A stretch of 64,000 nucleotides of DNA from Cohnella mopanensis (GCF_022352055.1 NZ_JAKRWM010000002.1:496001-560000), one strand, 5' to 3'. Positions 7,640 through 17,624 are shown, counted from the first letter of the stretch. Translations and numbers: made by a program. Notes: generated from the sequence alone by a model not told the origin.

Positions 7640-10600
7640 ATGATGGTTCGAACAGGGGATGTGAAGGAATTCGCTCTCAATAAGCAATCGATCCAAGAAC
7701 TGTGCGATCCCGCAACTTATTTGCGCGGGGAAGCTTATTTTCGAGCGGGTCAGGTTCTTTCGGTTAGAAAAGAAGCAGAAGATGCCGGATTCAAGGCGAT
7801 CGTAAAAGGTTCGAACCGTAATCGGTACGAAGTCGAGATCGTGTTGGACGGGGATGGAGAAATTGGAGCTTCTTGCGAATGCTCCGCATACACCCCGCTA
7901 TCGTATTGCAAACATATCGCAGCCGTACTGCTGAAGCTAGCGGAAGCGGAGACGGAGGAGCCAGCTCCCGAGCATGAAGTGATTTCCGAGAAGGACACTC
8001 ATCTTACGAAGCAGGTCATCTTCTTGTTCGATCGCGCCTTAAGCAAGCAATCGGACGCCGAGCTTGACGCCATCAGCGACGAAAGGTCGGACTTATTGCC
8101 TCTTGAGGTCGAGTATGCCTGCAAGATCGTGAAGAGCTTTTCGAGCAAACCGATGTTCGCCGTATCGATGAAAATCGGGCTGTCCCGGCTTTATATCGTC
8201 CAGCGGATCAAAGATTTTTTGAAGCATGTCGACGAAGGCACTCCGATGTCGTTCGCGAAACATTTTTCGTATGACCCTTCCGAACATCAGTTTAAGGAAT
8301 CCGATGCCCGGTTTATCGAATTGCTCGTCGAAGCGATGAATGTCGAGGAAATCTATAAGGATCTATTCCATTCCTTTTCCTCCTATTCACACCGGGAAGA
8401 AAGAATTCTTGTCATTCCGCCCGCGATTTGGGAGAGAATGCTTCCGCTTCTCGAACTCGTGAACATCAGCTTCGAGGATAAAACTACAGGCTTGAACCGC
8501 ATGGAGCTGATTGACGGAGCGCTTCCGATCTCGGTTCAGTTAAACTCGGCGGGGGAAGGGTATCAGCTTGAGATCGAAGGCTTGAAAAATTCGACCTTCA
8601 TGGACAACTACGGCATTGCCATCGTTAACGGGCTGCTCTTCAAATCCGATCCGGCTCAATTGAAACGGATATCGGACTTGAAGAGAATGTTCCATTATGA
8701 GAAGAATACGCGTCTATTGATCGCATCCGACCAAATCGAGTCTTTCATCGACCGCGTCGTTCGGGGACTAAACCAGTTCGTAAACGTGGAAATTTCTCCT
8801 CAAATTGCCGATAGGATCATCAATCCGGAGCTTAAAGCCCGTTTATACTTGAACTTCGAAGAAGATCGGTTATTGGCTAGGCTGGAATATGCCTATGACG
8901 ACATCATTATTTCTCCCTTGCCGCAGAATGCGATGAAAAATGCTCGCGATGACGTTCTTCTCATGAGGGATCTCGATCGGGAAAATCGCATCATGTCGCT
9001 AATCGAACGGGCATCCTTCAAGTTTAACGGCAAAGACGTGTACTTGGATCAGGAAGAAGATATTTATGATTTCTTGTTCGAGATTTTGCCTCAATTAGGC
9101 GACGACGTAGAGATCTATGCGACCGATTCGGTCAAAACGGTGATGCGTACGGTGGAATACCAACCTAGAGCCCGTTTGGACATCGATGTCGGAACGAATT
9201 GGCTCGAGGTTTCCTTCGACATGGAAGGCATGGACGAGCAGGAAATACAAAGTCTGCTGCGCAATATCGTGGAGAAGAAAAAGTATTTCCGTCTTCCCGG
9301 AGGGGAATTCCTTTCCCTTGAACATGAAAGCTTCAGGGAGATTAATCGCCTATTCGAAGAACTCGACCTCAGAAAGCCGGATATGGACGGGAATCGTATC
9401 CGGATGCCGGCCGTAAGAGGCTTCCAACTGATGGATCAGTTCGGCAAGGCATCGCCCGGAATTCAATTAGGGAAGTCGCTACGCAGGCTTTGGGATAATC
9501 TGCGCAATCCCGACAATCTGGATTTCGAGCTTCCCTCCAGCATGGATTCGGTACTGCGCGATTATCAGAAATACGGCTATCAATGGTTAAGGACGTTATC
9601 TCACTATAGATTGGGCGGAATTCTCGCTGACGATATGGGATTAGGCAAAACCGTGCAAAGCATTGCCTACATCGTATCGGATACGGTGAACTCGGCGGAG
9701 ATTGAGGGATCGGCGTCGCCGGTGCTTATCGTCTCCCCGGCATCCCTAATCTACAACTGGGAAAGGGAATGCAAGAAGTTTGCTCCTGAGCTTAGGACGA
9801 TCGTCGCCGCCGGGGATCGCCAAGAAAGAAGCGAGCTCATGTCGGAGATGAAGGACGTCGACGTATGGATTACGTCGTATCCCCTTCTTCGCAGAGATAT
9901 CGAATGGTACGAGAAACAACAATTCCGCACCGTGTTCCTGGATGAAGCGCAAGCGATCAAGAATCATGCTTCTTTAACTTCTCACGCGGTGAGAAGATTG
10001 AAAGCGGGTCAGCGTTTCGCCCTTACGGGAACGCCGATCGAAAATTCGCTGGATGAGCTTTGGTCGATCTTCGACGCCATCTTCCCGGGCCTGTTCAGCG
10101 GGAAAAAATCGTTTACCGAGATGCCGCGCGACAAAGTCGCCCGAATCGTTAAGCCGTTCATTCTTCGCAGGCTTAAGGGCGAAGTATTGAAAGAGCTTCC
10201 CGACAAAATCGAAAGCGTACAGCCTTCGGAGCTCTCGACGGAACAGAAGAAACTATACCTTGCTTATCTGGAGAAGCTGCAGTCGGACATTGAACGGGAT
10301 CTTGCCGTGGACGGCGGTTTCCAAAGAAACCGGATGAAAATATTGGCGGGTTTGACGCGACTGAGGCAGCTTTGCTGCCATCCTGCTTTGTTCTTGGAAG
10401 GTTATGAAGGAACTTCGGGCAAGCTAGAGCAATTGCTCGAAATCATTGACGAGTGCCAAGGAAGCAGCAAACGTATGCTGATATTCTCCCAATTCACGTC
10501 GATGCTGGATATTATCCGCCAGGAACTGGACGGACGGGATACTCCGTATTTTTATTTGGACGGATCGACGCCATCCATTCAGCGGTTAGCTATGTGCGAT

Positions 10601-10927
10601 GCCTTTAATGGCGGAGAACGGGATATCTTCCTCATTTCCTTGAAGGCGGGGGGAACCGGTCTCAACTTAACGGGAGCGGATACAGTCGTGTTGTACGATC
10701 TGTGGTGGAATCCCGCAGTCGAGCAGCAGGCGGCGGATCGCGCGCATCGCATCGGGCAGAAAAAAGTCGTTCAAGTCATCAAACTCGTGGCCCAAGGCAC
10801 GATCGAAGAAAAAATGCTGGAGCTTCAGCAGCGCAAAAAAGATCTGATAGACGAAGTGATCCAACCGGGCGAAACGGGACTATCCACGCTAACGGAAGAG
10901 GATATTCGCGAGTTGTTGGAAATCTAA
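7640..10927 (+). CDS. SWIM zinc-finger SNF2-family helicase-like ATPase
   Basis: A 1095-residue DNA-translocase-type ATPase. A SWIM zinc finger (CECSAYTPLSYCKH, about residues 78-91) precedes a long middle region and a C-terminal Swi2/Snf2 motor. Motif I is DDMGLGKT (about 654), the DEAH-type box is DEAQ (about 768), motif III is LTGTPIENS, and the helicase C-domain ends with the family motif RAHRIGQKK. Bacterial members resemble RapA or yeast SNF2 and are thought to remodel protein-nucleic acid complexes; the substrate here is unknown. It has no strong ribosome site (GCGGGATGATGA upstream) and lies 24 bp after the PCYCGC gene, so it is probably the end of that unit. A terminator follows. Confidence 0.92.
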   Translation: MMVRTGDVKEFALNKQSIQELCDPATYLRGEAYFRAGQVLSVRKEAEDAGFKAIVKGSNRNRYEVEIVLDGDGEIGASCECSAYTPLSYCKHIAAVLLKLAEAETEEPAPEHEVISEKDTHLTKQVIFLFDRALSKQSDAELDAISDERSDLLPLEVEYACKIVKSFSSKPMFAVSMKIGLSRLYIVQRIKDFLKHVDEGTPMSFAKHFSYDPSEHQFKESDARFIELLVEAMNVEEIYKDLFHSFSSYSHREERILVIPPAIWERMLPLLELVNISFEDKTTGLNRMELIDGALPISVQLNSAGEGYQLEIEGLKNSTFMDNYGIAIVNGLLFKSDPAQLKRISDLKRMFHYEKNTRLLIASDQIESFIDRVVRGLNQFVNVEISPQIADRIINPELKARLYLNFEEDRLLARLEYAYDDIIISPLPQNAMKNARDDVLLMRDLDRENRIMSLIERASFKFNGKDVYLDQEEDIYDFLFEILPQLGDDVEIYATDSVKTVMRTVEYQPRARLDIDVGTNWLEVSFDMEGMDEQEIQSLLRNIVEKKKYFRLPGGEFLSLEHESFREINRLFEELDLRKPDMDGNRIRMPAVRGFQLMDQFGKASPGIQLGKSLRRLWDNLRNPDNLDFELPSSMDSVLRDYQKYGYQWLRTLSHYRLGGILADDMGLGKTVQSIAYIVSDTVNSAEIEGSASPVLIVSPASLIYNWERECKKFAPELRTIVAAGDRQERSELMSEMKDVDVWITSYPLLRRDIEWYEKQQFRTVFLDEAQAIKNHASLTSHAVRRLKAGQRFALTGTPIENSLDELWSIFDAIFPGLFSGKKSFTEMPRDKVARIVKPFILRRLKGEVLKELPDKIESVQPSELSTEQKKLYLAYLEKLQSDIERDLAVDGGFQRNRMKILAGLTRLRQLCCHPALFLEGYEGTSGKLEQLLEIIDECQGSSKRMLIFSQFTSMLDIIRQELDGRDTPYFYLDGSTPSIQRLAMCDAFNGGERDIFLISLKAGGTGLNLTGADTVVLYDLWWNPAVEQQAADRAHRIGQKKVVQVIKLVAQGTIEEKMLELQQRKKDLIDEVIQPGETGLSTLTEEDIRELLEI

Positions 10928-10972
10928 ATAAAAAAGAAGGAAGTTGAAGCGCTTCCGTCATGACTATATCTT

Positions 10973-11021
10973 CCGGCAATCGGGCAATACTACCAAGTAT
11001 AGCCCGGGTGCCGGCTTTTTT
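10973..11021 (+). terminator. Intrinsic terminator after the SNF2 gene
   Basis: CCGGCA..CGGGC pairs with GCCCG..TGCCGG through a short internal loop and is followed by TTTTTT. Confidence 0.8.
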
Positions 11022-11069
11022 GTCTTTAGCCGCGCTTTCCCGAGGGCGTGAACGGGGAGGATAATCCAG

Positions 11070-12803
11070 ATGACTTTAAGTATGGTTCTTATGTTAGTTC
11101 AAGTTTTTTTTGCCGTTGTTATCGGCATTTACTTTTGGAATTTGCTGCGTAACCAGAAGAACAACCGGAGCGCGGTAGATCGAGAATCTCGCAAGGAAAT
11201 GGACAAGTTGCGTAAGCTTCGTTCCATCTCCTTAACTAAACCGCTATCGGAAAAAACGAGGCCGGCGGTCATTGCGGATATCGTCGGGCAGAAGGAAGGA
11301 TTGCGAGCGTTAAAGGCTGCTCTGTGCAGCAGTAATCCCCAGCATGTGCTCGTTTATGGCCCTCCTGGCGTCGGGAAAACGGCAGCCGCGCGCGTTATCC
11401 TGGAGGAGGCTAAGAAAAACAAGCTGTCTCCCTTTCGCATGGAAGCGAAATTCACGGAAATCGATGCGACAACGGCTCGCTTCGACGAGCGGGGAATCGC
11501 GGATCCATTGATCGGATCGGTACATGATCCGATCTACCAAGGCGCAGGCGCGATGGGAGTGGCCGGAATTCCCCAACCGAAGCCCGGAGCCGTAACCAAA
11601 GCGCATGGAGGTATTCTGTTCATTGACGAAATCGGAGAGCTGCATCCGATTCAGTTGAACAAGCTGCTGAAAGTATTGGAAGATCGCAAGGTTTATTTGG
11701 AAAGCGCGTATTATCATGCGGAGGATACGAATATTCCTTTGTACATTCATGATATTTTCCAGAATGGCCTGCCGGCAGACTTTCGGCTGGTAGGCGCGAC
11801 GACAAGATCGCCTAACGAGCTTCCGCCTGCGCTTCGTAGCCGGTGCATGGAAGTGTATTTCCGGCCGCTATTGCCGGATGAAATTTCGCAAATCGCCGAA
11901 AATGCGATCAACAAGATCGGTTTCGCGCCTCGTCAAGAGGCGTTGGACGTGGTGAAAAGGTATGCAACCAACGGACGGGAAGCGGTGAATATTATTCAGT
12001 TAGCCGCCGGGCTCGCTCTGTCGGAGAACCGAGAGGACTTGACGGCCGGCGACGTTGAGTGGGTGGTCAATAGCAGCCAACTGCCTCCGCGGCCGGACCG
12101 CAAAGTGCCATCCCAGCCGCAGGTTGGCTTCGTGAACGGGCTTGCGGTGTACGGCCCGAGCATGGGTGCGTTGCTCGAAATCGAAGTGACCGCGATACCC
12201 GCGATAGCCGGCAAAGGCCAAATGAACATTACCGGCGTCGTAGAAGAGGAAGAGCTTGGCGGCGGCCAAAGAACTTTGCGTCGCAAAAGCATGGCGAAAG
12301 GCTCCCTCGACAATGTGCTGACCGTTCTTCGTCGCAACGGCTTTCAACCGGAAAATTTCGACCTGCATGTCAATTTTCCCGGCGGAACTCCGGTAGATGG
12401 GCCTTCCGCGGGGGTGGCAATGGCCGTAGCGATCGCCTCCGCCATGACGAAACAACCCGTGGACAATAAAATCGCCATGACCGGAGAGATTAGTATTCAC
12501 GGTGCGGTTAAGCCGGTCGGCGGGGTCGTGGCCAAAGTCGAGGCGGCGTTCCAATCCGGTGCGGAGACCGTCATCATTCCCAAGGAAAATTGGCAAGCGA
12601 TTTTCGAAGGGCTGGAAGGCGTTCGGGTCATTCCCGTCGATCGGATGGAGGACGTTTTCCGCCACGTGTTCGGAGACCAACTGCCATGGAATGAGACCGA
12701 ATGGCAAGTAGGCGATCTCCCTATCGCAGCCGATGCGTTCGCCGCCGCTCCGGCGGGGTCGGTGCTCCACGCAAGGACGATACAGAACGAGTCACAGACG
12801 TAA
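11070..12803 (+). CDS. lonB: ATP-dependent protease LonB (sporulation-type, membrane-anchored)
   Basis: LonB (577 residues) is a Lon-family AAA+ protease; in B. subtilis it is made in the forespore under sigma-F. An N-terminal membrane segment (about residues 4-24) anchors it. Walker A is GPPGVGKT (about 98), Walker B is ILFIDEIGE (about 182), and the C-terminal protease domain contains the catalytic Ser in PVDGPSAG with the Lys further on (GGVVAKVEAA). The substrate-binding N-domain of LonA is absent, as expected for LonB. The start follows GGGAGGA. Terminators lie on both sides, so it is monocistronic. I could not identify a sigma-F promoter. Confidence 0.95.
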   Translation: MTLSMVLMLVQVFFAVVIGIYFWNLLRNQKNNRSAVDRESRKEMDKLRKLRSISLTKPLSEKTRPAVIADIVGQKEGLRALKAALCSSNPQHVLVYGPPGVGKTAAARVILEEAKKNKLSPFRMEAKFTEIDATTARFDERGIADPLIGSVHDPIYQGAGAMGVAGIPQPKPGAVTKAHGGILFIDEIGELHPIQLNKLLKVLEDRKVYLESAYYHAEDTNIPLYIHDIFQNGLPADFRLVGATTRSPNELPPALRSRCMEVYFRPLLPDEISQIAENAINKIGFAPRQEALDVVKRYATNGREAVNIIQLAAGLALSENREDLTAGDVEWVVNSSQLPPRPDRKVPSQPQVGFVNGLAVYGPSMGALLEIEVTAIPAIAGKGQMNITGVVEEEELGGGQRTLRRKSMAKGSLDNVLTVLRRNGFQPENFDLHVNFPGGTPVDGPSAGVAMAVAIASAMTKQPVDNKIAMTGEISIHGAVKPVGGVVAKVEAAFQSGAETVIIPKENWQAIFEGLEGVRVIPVDRMEDVFRHVFGDQLPWNETEWQVGDLPIAADAFAAAPAGSVLHARTIQNESQT

Positions 12804-12852
12804 GAGGAGACAATCTTCGGCTCGAAAGTTAAGGGAAATCGATAACAATCTC

Positions 12853-12885
12853 GGAGGGTCACCCGATTCGGGTGGCTCTTTTTTT
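12853..12885 (+). terminator. Intrinsic terminator of lonB
   Basis: CACCC/GGGTG with an outer GAG/CTC forms the stem, followed by seven T. Confidence 0.75.
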
Positions 12886-12958
12886 GCGGCGAGCGAATAC
12901 ATTTGATACAATGACTGGAGTGTCTGAATTCGTACCAGAACTGCGAGGTGCATCAATT

Positions 12959-15415
12959 ATGGGTTCGAGCAAACAGATAAGCCGTTCCATTCCCCTGCTA
13001 CCCTTAAGAGGGCTACTCGTGTATCCCAGCATGGTGCTTCACTTGGATGTAGGCCGGGAGAAATCCGTTAAAGCGTTGGAGCAATGTATGATCGACGATC
13101 ATATGATCTTGCTCTGCTCGCAATCGGAGATCAATATCGAGGAACCGACCCAGGAAGATATTTATCAAGTCGGTACCATTGCTAAAGTACGCCAAATGCT
13201 GAAGCTGCCCAACGGAACGATCCGTGTTCTGGTGGAAGGCGTTGTAAGGGCGGAAATCGAGCAATATTTGCCCAACGATGATTTCTATGAAGTGCTTGCC
13301 CGCGAGCTTCACGAAGGGCAGACCAATGATTCTGAGCTCGATGCGCTTATGCGTGCCGTGCTTAGCCAATTCGAGCATTATATTAACTTGTCTAAGAAGG
13401 TGACTCCGGAGACGCTCGCCGCCGTGTCCGACATCGATCAGCCGGGCAGGTTAGCCGACGTTATTACGAGCCATCTGTCGCTTAAAATAAAGGATAAACA
13501 AGAAATTCTAGAAACCATCGAAGTTCGCCCCCGTTTGGAGAAACTGCTTGATTTCCTGAACAACGAGCGGGAAGTGCTGGAGCTTGAACGCAAGATTAGC
13601 CAACGCGTGAAGAAACAGATGGAGAAAACCCAGAAGGAATATTACCTTCGCGAGCAAATGAAGGCGATCCAGAAGGAGCTCGGAGAGAAGGAAGGCCGCG
13701 CGGGCGAAGTCGAAGAACTCAGATCGCAGCTTGCCGAAGCGGAGCTTCCGGAGAAAATCTCGGCTAAGGTCGAGAAGGAAATCGACCGTCTAGAGAAGAT
13801 GCCCGCATCTTCCGCGGAAGGGGCTGTCATTCGTACTTACATCGAGTGGCTGCTGGCTCTGCCATGGACCAAGATGACGGAAGATGACCTCGACATTCAG
13901 AAAGCGGAAGAAATATTGAATGATGAGCATTACGGCCTGGATAAGCCTAAGGAACGCGTCTTGGAGTATTTGGCCGTGCAGAAGCTCGTTAAGAAGTTGA
14001 AGGGTCCGATTCTATGCCTCGTCGGCCCGCCAGGCGTTGGTAAAACCTCCTTAGCCAAATCCATCGCTAAGTCTCTCGGTCGGGAATTCGTTCGGATTTC
14101 CCTTGGAGGCGTAAGGGACGAAGCGGAAATTCGCGGTCATCGTCGGACGTATGTCGGTGCAATGCCCGGCCGTATCCTGCAAGGTATGCGTAATGCAGGT
14201 TCTGCTAACCCCGTATTCCTCTTGGATGAGATCGATAAAATGGCGATGGATTTCCGCGGCGACCCGTCCTCGGCCTTGTTAGAGGTGCTGGACCCGGAAC
14301 AGAATACGACATTCAGCGACCATTATGTCGAGATGCCTTTCGATCTCTCCAATGTCATGTTCGTAACGACGGCTAACGTCGTGCATAACATTCCAAGACC
14401 GTTGCTTGACCGGATGGAGCTCCTTCAAGTTCCGGGCTATACGGAGCTAGAGAAGCTCCAGATCGCGGAGCGGCACCTTCTGCCTAAGCAGAAACGCAAT
14501 CATGGCTTGGAAGAAGATCAACTTTCGGTCGACAGCGATGCGTTACTCGCCTTAATCCGCCATTACACGAGGGAGTCCGGCGTTCGTAACATGGAGCAAC
14601 AATTGGCTTCGATTTGCAGGAAAGCGGCCAAGGCGATCGTCGCCAGCGCGGACGCTGCCCCGTTCATCGTCGATGAAGAGAAGCTCAAGGAGTTGCTAGG
14701 CCCTCCGAAATTCCGCTACGGAATGGCGGAGCAGGAAGATCAAATTGGTGCGGTTACCGGCCTCGCTTGGACGGAGGTTGGCGGAGATACGCTCGTCATA
14801 GAAGTCACGATCATGCCAGGCAGCGGAAAGCTGACCTTAACGGGTCAACTCGGAGACGTAATGAAGGAGTCTGCTCAGGCGGCATTCAGCTACACGCGGA
14901 GCCGCGTGAAAGAGCTTGGTATCGATCCGCAATTCCATGAGAAGAACGATATTCATATTCATATTCCGGAAGGGGCCATCCCGAAAGACGGTCCATCCGC
15001 GGGAATAACGCTTGCAACGGCGCTTATCTCGGCTTTGACGGGCCGCAAAGTATCGCGCGTAGTGGCCATGACAGGCGAGATTACGCTGCGCGGCCGCGTG
15101 CTTCCGATCGGCGGCTTGAAGGAGAAGTCCTTGGCCGCGCATCGTGCCGGAATTACGAAAGTATTAATGCCTAAAGATAACGAACGGGATTTACGGGACA
15201 TCCCCGATAGCGTGCGCGCGAACATGACGTTCGTTCCCGTGGCGCATATGGATGAAGTGCTGCGGCACGCCTTGTCCGAACCGTTGGACGTCAGTGTCGT
15301 CGAAACGGGTCCTGCAGAGCAGGAAAAGGATGATTTGCAGGCGGCAGGAAAGACGGCGATCCCGGCCCCGGTAAATGAGGAAGCCGAAGATGTACCGCCA
15401 CTCGGGACTCACTGA
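12959..15415 (+). CDS. lon: ATP-dependent protease LonA
   Basis: LonA (818 residues) is the cytosolic homohexameric quality-control protease. The N-terminal substrate domain begins [19 protein letters not shown]. Walker A is GPPGVGKTS (about 361), Walker B is FLLDEIDK, and the catalytic Ser is in PKDGPSAG (about 683). The ATG at 12959 was chosen because GAGGTG precedes it and the N-terminal domain starts just downstream; an in-frame ATG at 12872 lies beside the lonB terminator. The protein carries about 40 extra acidic, proline- and alanine-containing residues after the usual end (from about 775). The lonB-lonA-engB order is as in B. subtilis. Confidence 0.97.
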   Translation: MGSSKQISRSIPLLPLRGLLVYPSMVLHLDVGREKSVKALEQCMIDDHMILLCSQSEINIEEPTQEDIYQVGTIAKVRQMLKLPNGTIRVLVEGVVRAEIEQYLPNDDFYEVLARELHEGQTNDSELDALMRAVLSQFEHYINLSKKVTPETLAAVSDIDQPGRLADVITSHLSLKIKDKQEILETIEVRPRLEKLLDFLNNEREVLELERKISQRVKKQMEKTQKEYYLREQMKAIQKELGEKEGRAGEVEELRSQLAEAELPEKISAKVEKEIDRLEKMPASSAEGAVIRTYIEWLLALPWTKMTEDDLDIQKAEEILNDEHYGLDKPKERVLEYLAVQKLVKKLKGPILCLVGPPGVGKTSLAKSIAKSLGREFVRISLGGVRDEAEIRGHRRTYVGAMPGRILQGMRNAGSANPVFLLDEIDKMAMDFRGDPSSALLEVLDPEQNTTFSDHYVEMPFDLSNVMFVTTANVVHNIPRPLLDRMELLQVPGYTELEKLQIAERHLLPKQKRNHGLEEDQLSVDSDALLALIRHYTRESGVRNMEQQLASICRKAAKAIVASADAAPFIVDEEKLKELLGPPKFRYGMAEQEDQIGAVTGLAWTEVGGDTLVIEVTIMPGSGKLTLTGQLGDVMKESAQAAFSYTRSRVKELGIDPQFHEKNDIHIHIPEGAIPKDGPSAGITLATALISALTGRKVSRVVAMTGEITLRGRVLPIGGLKEKSLAAHRAGITKVLMPKDNERDLRDIPDSVRANMTFVPVAHMDEVLRHALSEPLDVSVVETGPAEQEKDDLQAAGKTAIPAPVNEEAEDVPPLGTH

Positions 15416-15467
15416 TTCCTTCGGAGCACAGCGGATTCGATACACATGATGGGAGAATTTTTGTTTT

Positions 15468-16112
15468 ATGAAGATCAAACAAACGGAATTTGTCATTAGC
15501 GCGGTAGGCCCAGCCCAATATCCGGAAGAGGGTTTGCCGGAAATTGCCTTGGCCGGCCGCTCCAACGTAGGGAAATCTTCCCTTATTAATAAAATGCTTC
15601 TGCGCCGCAATTTGGCTCGGACGAGCCAACAGCCCGGCAAGACGCAGACGCTTAACTATTACAGGATCAACGGAGAATTATTCTTCGTTGATTTTCCTGG
15701 TTACGGGTATGCCCGCGTATCCAAGTCGGAACGTGAAGCATGGGGAAAAATGATCGAGCGTTACTTAAGGGGGCGTGATCCGCTTAAGCTAGTGTTGCAA
15801 CTGGTCGATTTGCGCCATCCGCCGTCGGCTGACGACGTGCGGATGTACGAATGGCTCTCCCACTATGAAATCCCGATGACCGTCGTGGCGACCAAAGCGG
15901 ATAAAGTATCCCGTTCGCAATGGCCCAAGCATATGAAAGTGGTCCGCCAGAGCTTGGGAATGCCCGGTCATGTGCCTCTCGTGTTATTTTCTTCGGAGAC
16001 GGGACAAGGAAGGGACGAATTATGGAGCATTATCATGCAATCGGCAGGAATACCGCTTAATACCCCCTCTGAACCCCCTAACATCGTGCAGGAAACAGAG
16101 GATAACGGGTAA
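15468..16112 (+). CDS. engB: Ribosome biogenesis GTPase EngB (YsxC/YihA)
   Basis: EngB (214 residues) is an essential GTPase needed for assembly of the large ribosomal subunit. G1 is GRSNVGKSS (about 30-38), the switch region has PGKTQT, G3 is DFPGYG (about 75-80), G4 is TKADK (about 142-146) and G5 is FSSETGQG. It lies 52 bp after lonA, as in B. subtilis, and probably shares its transcript. The start ATG follows GGGAGAA. A short disordered acidic tail follows the GTPase domain. Confidence 0.97.
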   Translation: MKIKQTEFVISAVGPAQYPEEGLPEIALAGRSNVGKSSLINKMLLRRNLARTSQQPGKTQTLNYYRINGELFFVDFPGYGYARVSKSEREAWGKMIERYLRGRDPLKLVLQLVDLRHPPSADDVRMYEWLSHYEIPMTVVATKADKVSRSQWPKHMKVVRQSLGMPGHVPLVLFSSETGQGRDELWSIIMQSAGIPLNTPSEPPNIVQETEDNG

Positions 16113-16204
16113 AAGGTTGGCTGGATCGCGGGAGGAATCGATTTTTGCGCGTTTTTCCCGGGAATATCACGTTCGGGCGAGAGGAAACCGCTTGCGAATT
16201 GGCG

Positions 16205-16210
16205 TATAAT
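16205..16210 (+). promoter_or_regulatory. Candidate -10 for the 16265 gene
   Basis: A perfect TATAAT 54 bp upstream of the start codon; no convincing -35 at the right distance. Confidence 0.35.
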
Positions 16211-16264
16211 AAAGTTAATTAACTTGTAAGACAATCGCAAGACAATGGGAATTGAGGAGATTTT

Positions 16265-16855
16265 ATGGCTCAACGGGTAGCCACGGAGTATGTCAATGCC
16301 AGCCTGACACTGACGGAAGCCGATATGTCGAGATTGATCTCTCTGTGCGAGTCCCAGCAGCTTCGTCTGCAAGTATTCGTATTGGACAACGGCAACCAGG
16401 AGGTCGTGTTGGAAGAGGACGCTGGCGGAGAATCCATTCGCCTAACTTTTGAACGCTCGAACGGACAGTACCGATGCGTACTGACGTGCCGCGTCGTTCA
16501 ACCCAAGCTGACCAACGCTTTACGCAAGCTCGTTTCTTCTTTCAAAGGCGATGCGGTAGTGAATCGGATTTACCAGGGCTTTACGATGGTGTATCACTAC
16601 ATTCAAGGGAATGTTGCGCGAATCGTGGAGAGCAAAGGAACCCTTCTGAGAACGGTATTCGAGCATAAGGATACGTTAGGCCGATTGGAGTCCCAATTCA
16701 AGCTATTCTCGGTCGAAGATGAAATCGACCGTTTGCGCGGATCGGTGAACGAGTTGCTCGACATTCGCAATCAAACGAAAGAACCTGGTCTTATTGTCGA
16801 TATCGACCAAAGATTGAAATGTCATAGCCGTTTATTGTTCTCGCTTGAAGCTTAG
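16265..16855 (+). CDS. Conserved hypothetical protein between engB and speD
   Basis: A 196-residue cytosolic protein that I do not recognise. The N-terminal half is predicted beta-rich (LRLQVFVLDN, QEVVLEE, IRLTFERS, YRCVLTCRV) and the C-terminal half helical with a coiled-coil-like, charged segment (about residues 125-185). Two Cys (YRCVLTC) and one late Cys show no metal-site pattern. It has no signal peptide or membrane segment. A good GAGGAG ribosome site precedes the ATG, and it has its own -10 and terminator, so it looks like a single-gene unit. No function can be assigned. Confidence 0.8.
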   Translation: MAQRVATEYVNASLTLTEADMSRLISLCESQQLRLQVFVLDNGNQEVVLEEDAGGESIRLTFERSNGQYRCVLTCRVVQPKLTNALRKLVSSFKGDAVVNRIYQGFTMVYHYIQGNVARIVESKGTLLRTVFEHKDTLGRLESQFKLFSVEDEIDRLRGSVNELLDIRNQTKEPGLIVDIDQRLKCHSRLLFSLEA

Positions 16856-16883
16856 TTAAGCTGATGGTTACTCATAAGTCGTT

Positions 16884-16916
16884 AAGAGCCATTTCGATGG
16901 CTCTTTTCTTTTTTTG
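16884..16916 (+). terminator. Intrinsic terminator of the 16265 gene
   Basis: AAGAGCCAT/ATGGCTCTT with a TTCG loop, followed by TTCTTTTTTT. Confidence 0.88.
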
Positions 16917-17049
16917 GATAAGGCACTTTCCCTGAGTAAACAGCATATTTTAGGACGTAAAAGCCTTCATGGGAAGAGGAGTAGGCATGTTGGGGAAATC
17001 CTAGTCGGGGCGCGGGGAAACAGGGTTTTTTATCCTTCAAAAAAAACTA

Positions 17050-17078
17050 TTGCATTTACCCCGGATAGATGTTATTTT
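17050..17078 (+). promoter_or_regulatory. Candidate promoter of speD
   Basis: TTGCAT and TATTTT are separated by 17 bp. The stretch 16917-17049 between the previous terminator and this promoter shows nothing I can assign. Alternative -10 elements (TACAAT at about 17099) exist, so the transcript start is uncertain. Confidence 0.4.
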
Positions 17079-17104
17079 TAGATTCGTTGACAACTCAATA
17101 CAAT

Positions 17105-17207
17105 AGGAACCAGGATTCACTCAAGGAATGCGGTGAGAGCAAATTCCCTCCAAGTGAATGACGTAGGTCCTAGCGGATGAAATCAGTTTCACATTTTATT
17201 CCTAGGA
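17105..17207 (+). promoter_or_regulatory. Structured 5' leader of speD, candidate RNA switch
   Basis: Nested arms AGGAACC, ATTCACT and AGGAAT (17105-17129) pair with ATTCC, AGTGAAT and GGTCCT (17142-17171) to make one long stem. TCCTAG (17168-17173), overlapping the last arm, can instead pair with CTAGGA (17202-17207) at the ribosome site, enclosing a second hairpin TGAAA/TTTCA (17178-17191). The two folds exclude each other at TCCT. This is switch-like architecture, but it matches no riboswitch class that I recognise. Confidence 0.5.
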
Positions 17208-17222
17208 AGGGGGAACCGAAAG

Positions 17223-17624
17223 ATGGAATATTCAACTTTCGGACGACACGTTGCGGTTGATACATGGGGAGGAAACACTGATTTATTGAACAGTGCAGAA
17301 CTTCTTCAATCGCACATGGTGGAAGCAGCTGAAGCATGTGGCGCGACCGTACTCTCGGTTCAAGCGAAACAGTTCGAACCGCAAGGAGCAACGGTATTGG
17401 TCTTGCTGTCGGAGAGTCACATCTCCATTCACACGTATCCTGAGAGAGGTTTTGCCGCAATCGATTGTTATACCTGTGGCGAGACTGTGGATCCACAACT
17501 GGCTATTGACTATCTCGTCAATGTCTTGAAACCGGAAAAAACGTATGCAAAGAAATTGATTCGAGGACTCGGTGAATTGCAAGTCGAAGAACCAACGATT
17601 AAGCAAGTCGAGCTCGTCAAATAA
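17223..17624 (+). CDS. speD: S-adenosylmethionine decarboxylase proenzyme SpeD
   Basis: SpeD (133 residues, prokaryotic class 1B) makes decarboxylated SAM, the aminopropyl donor for spermidine. The proenzyme self-cleaves between Glu64 and Ser65 in LSESHISIHTYPE; Ser65 becomes the pyruvoyl cofactor. His70 and Cys85 (CYTCGE) are the expected processing and catalytic residues. The ATG follows AGGAAGGGGG. It is monocistronic between two terminators, and speE is not in the window. Its unusually structured leader suggests post-transcriptional control. Confidence 0.96.
   Translation: MEYSTFGRHVAVDTWGGNTDLLNSAELLQSHMVEAAEACGATVLSVQAKQFEPQGATVLVLLSESHISIHTYPERGFAAIDCYTCGETVDPQLAIDYLVNVLKPEKTYAKKLIRGLGELQVEEPTIKQVELVK

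Noticed and set aside
12000-12770. Long open frame on the minus strand
   Set aside because: It lies wholly inside lonB, has no ribosome site and its translation is low-complexity without any recognised motif; a codon-bias shadow.
17105-17171. Known SAM riboswitch ahead of speD
   Set aside because: The conserved core features of SAM-I, SAM-II and SAM-III/SMK classes are not present.
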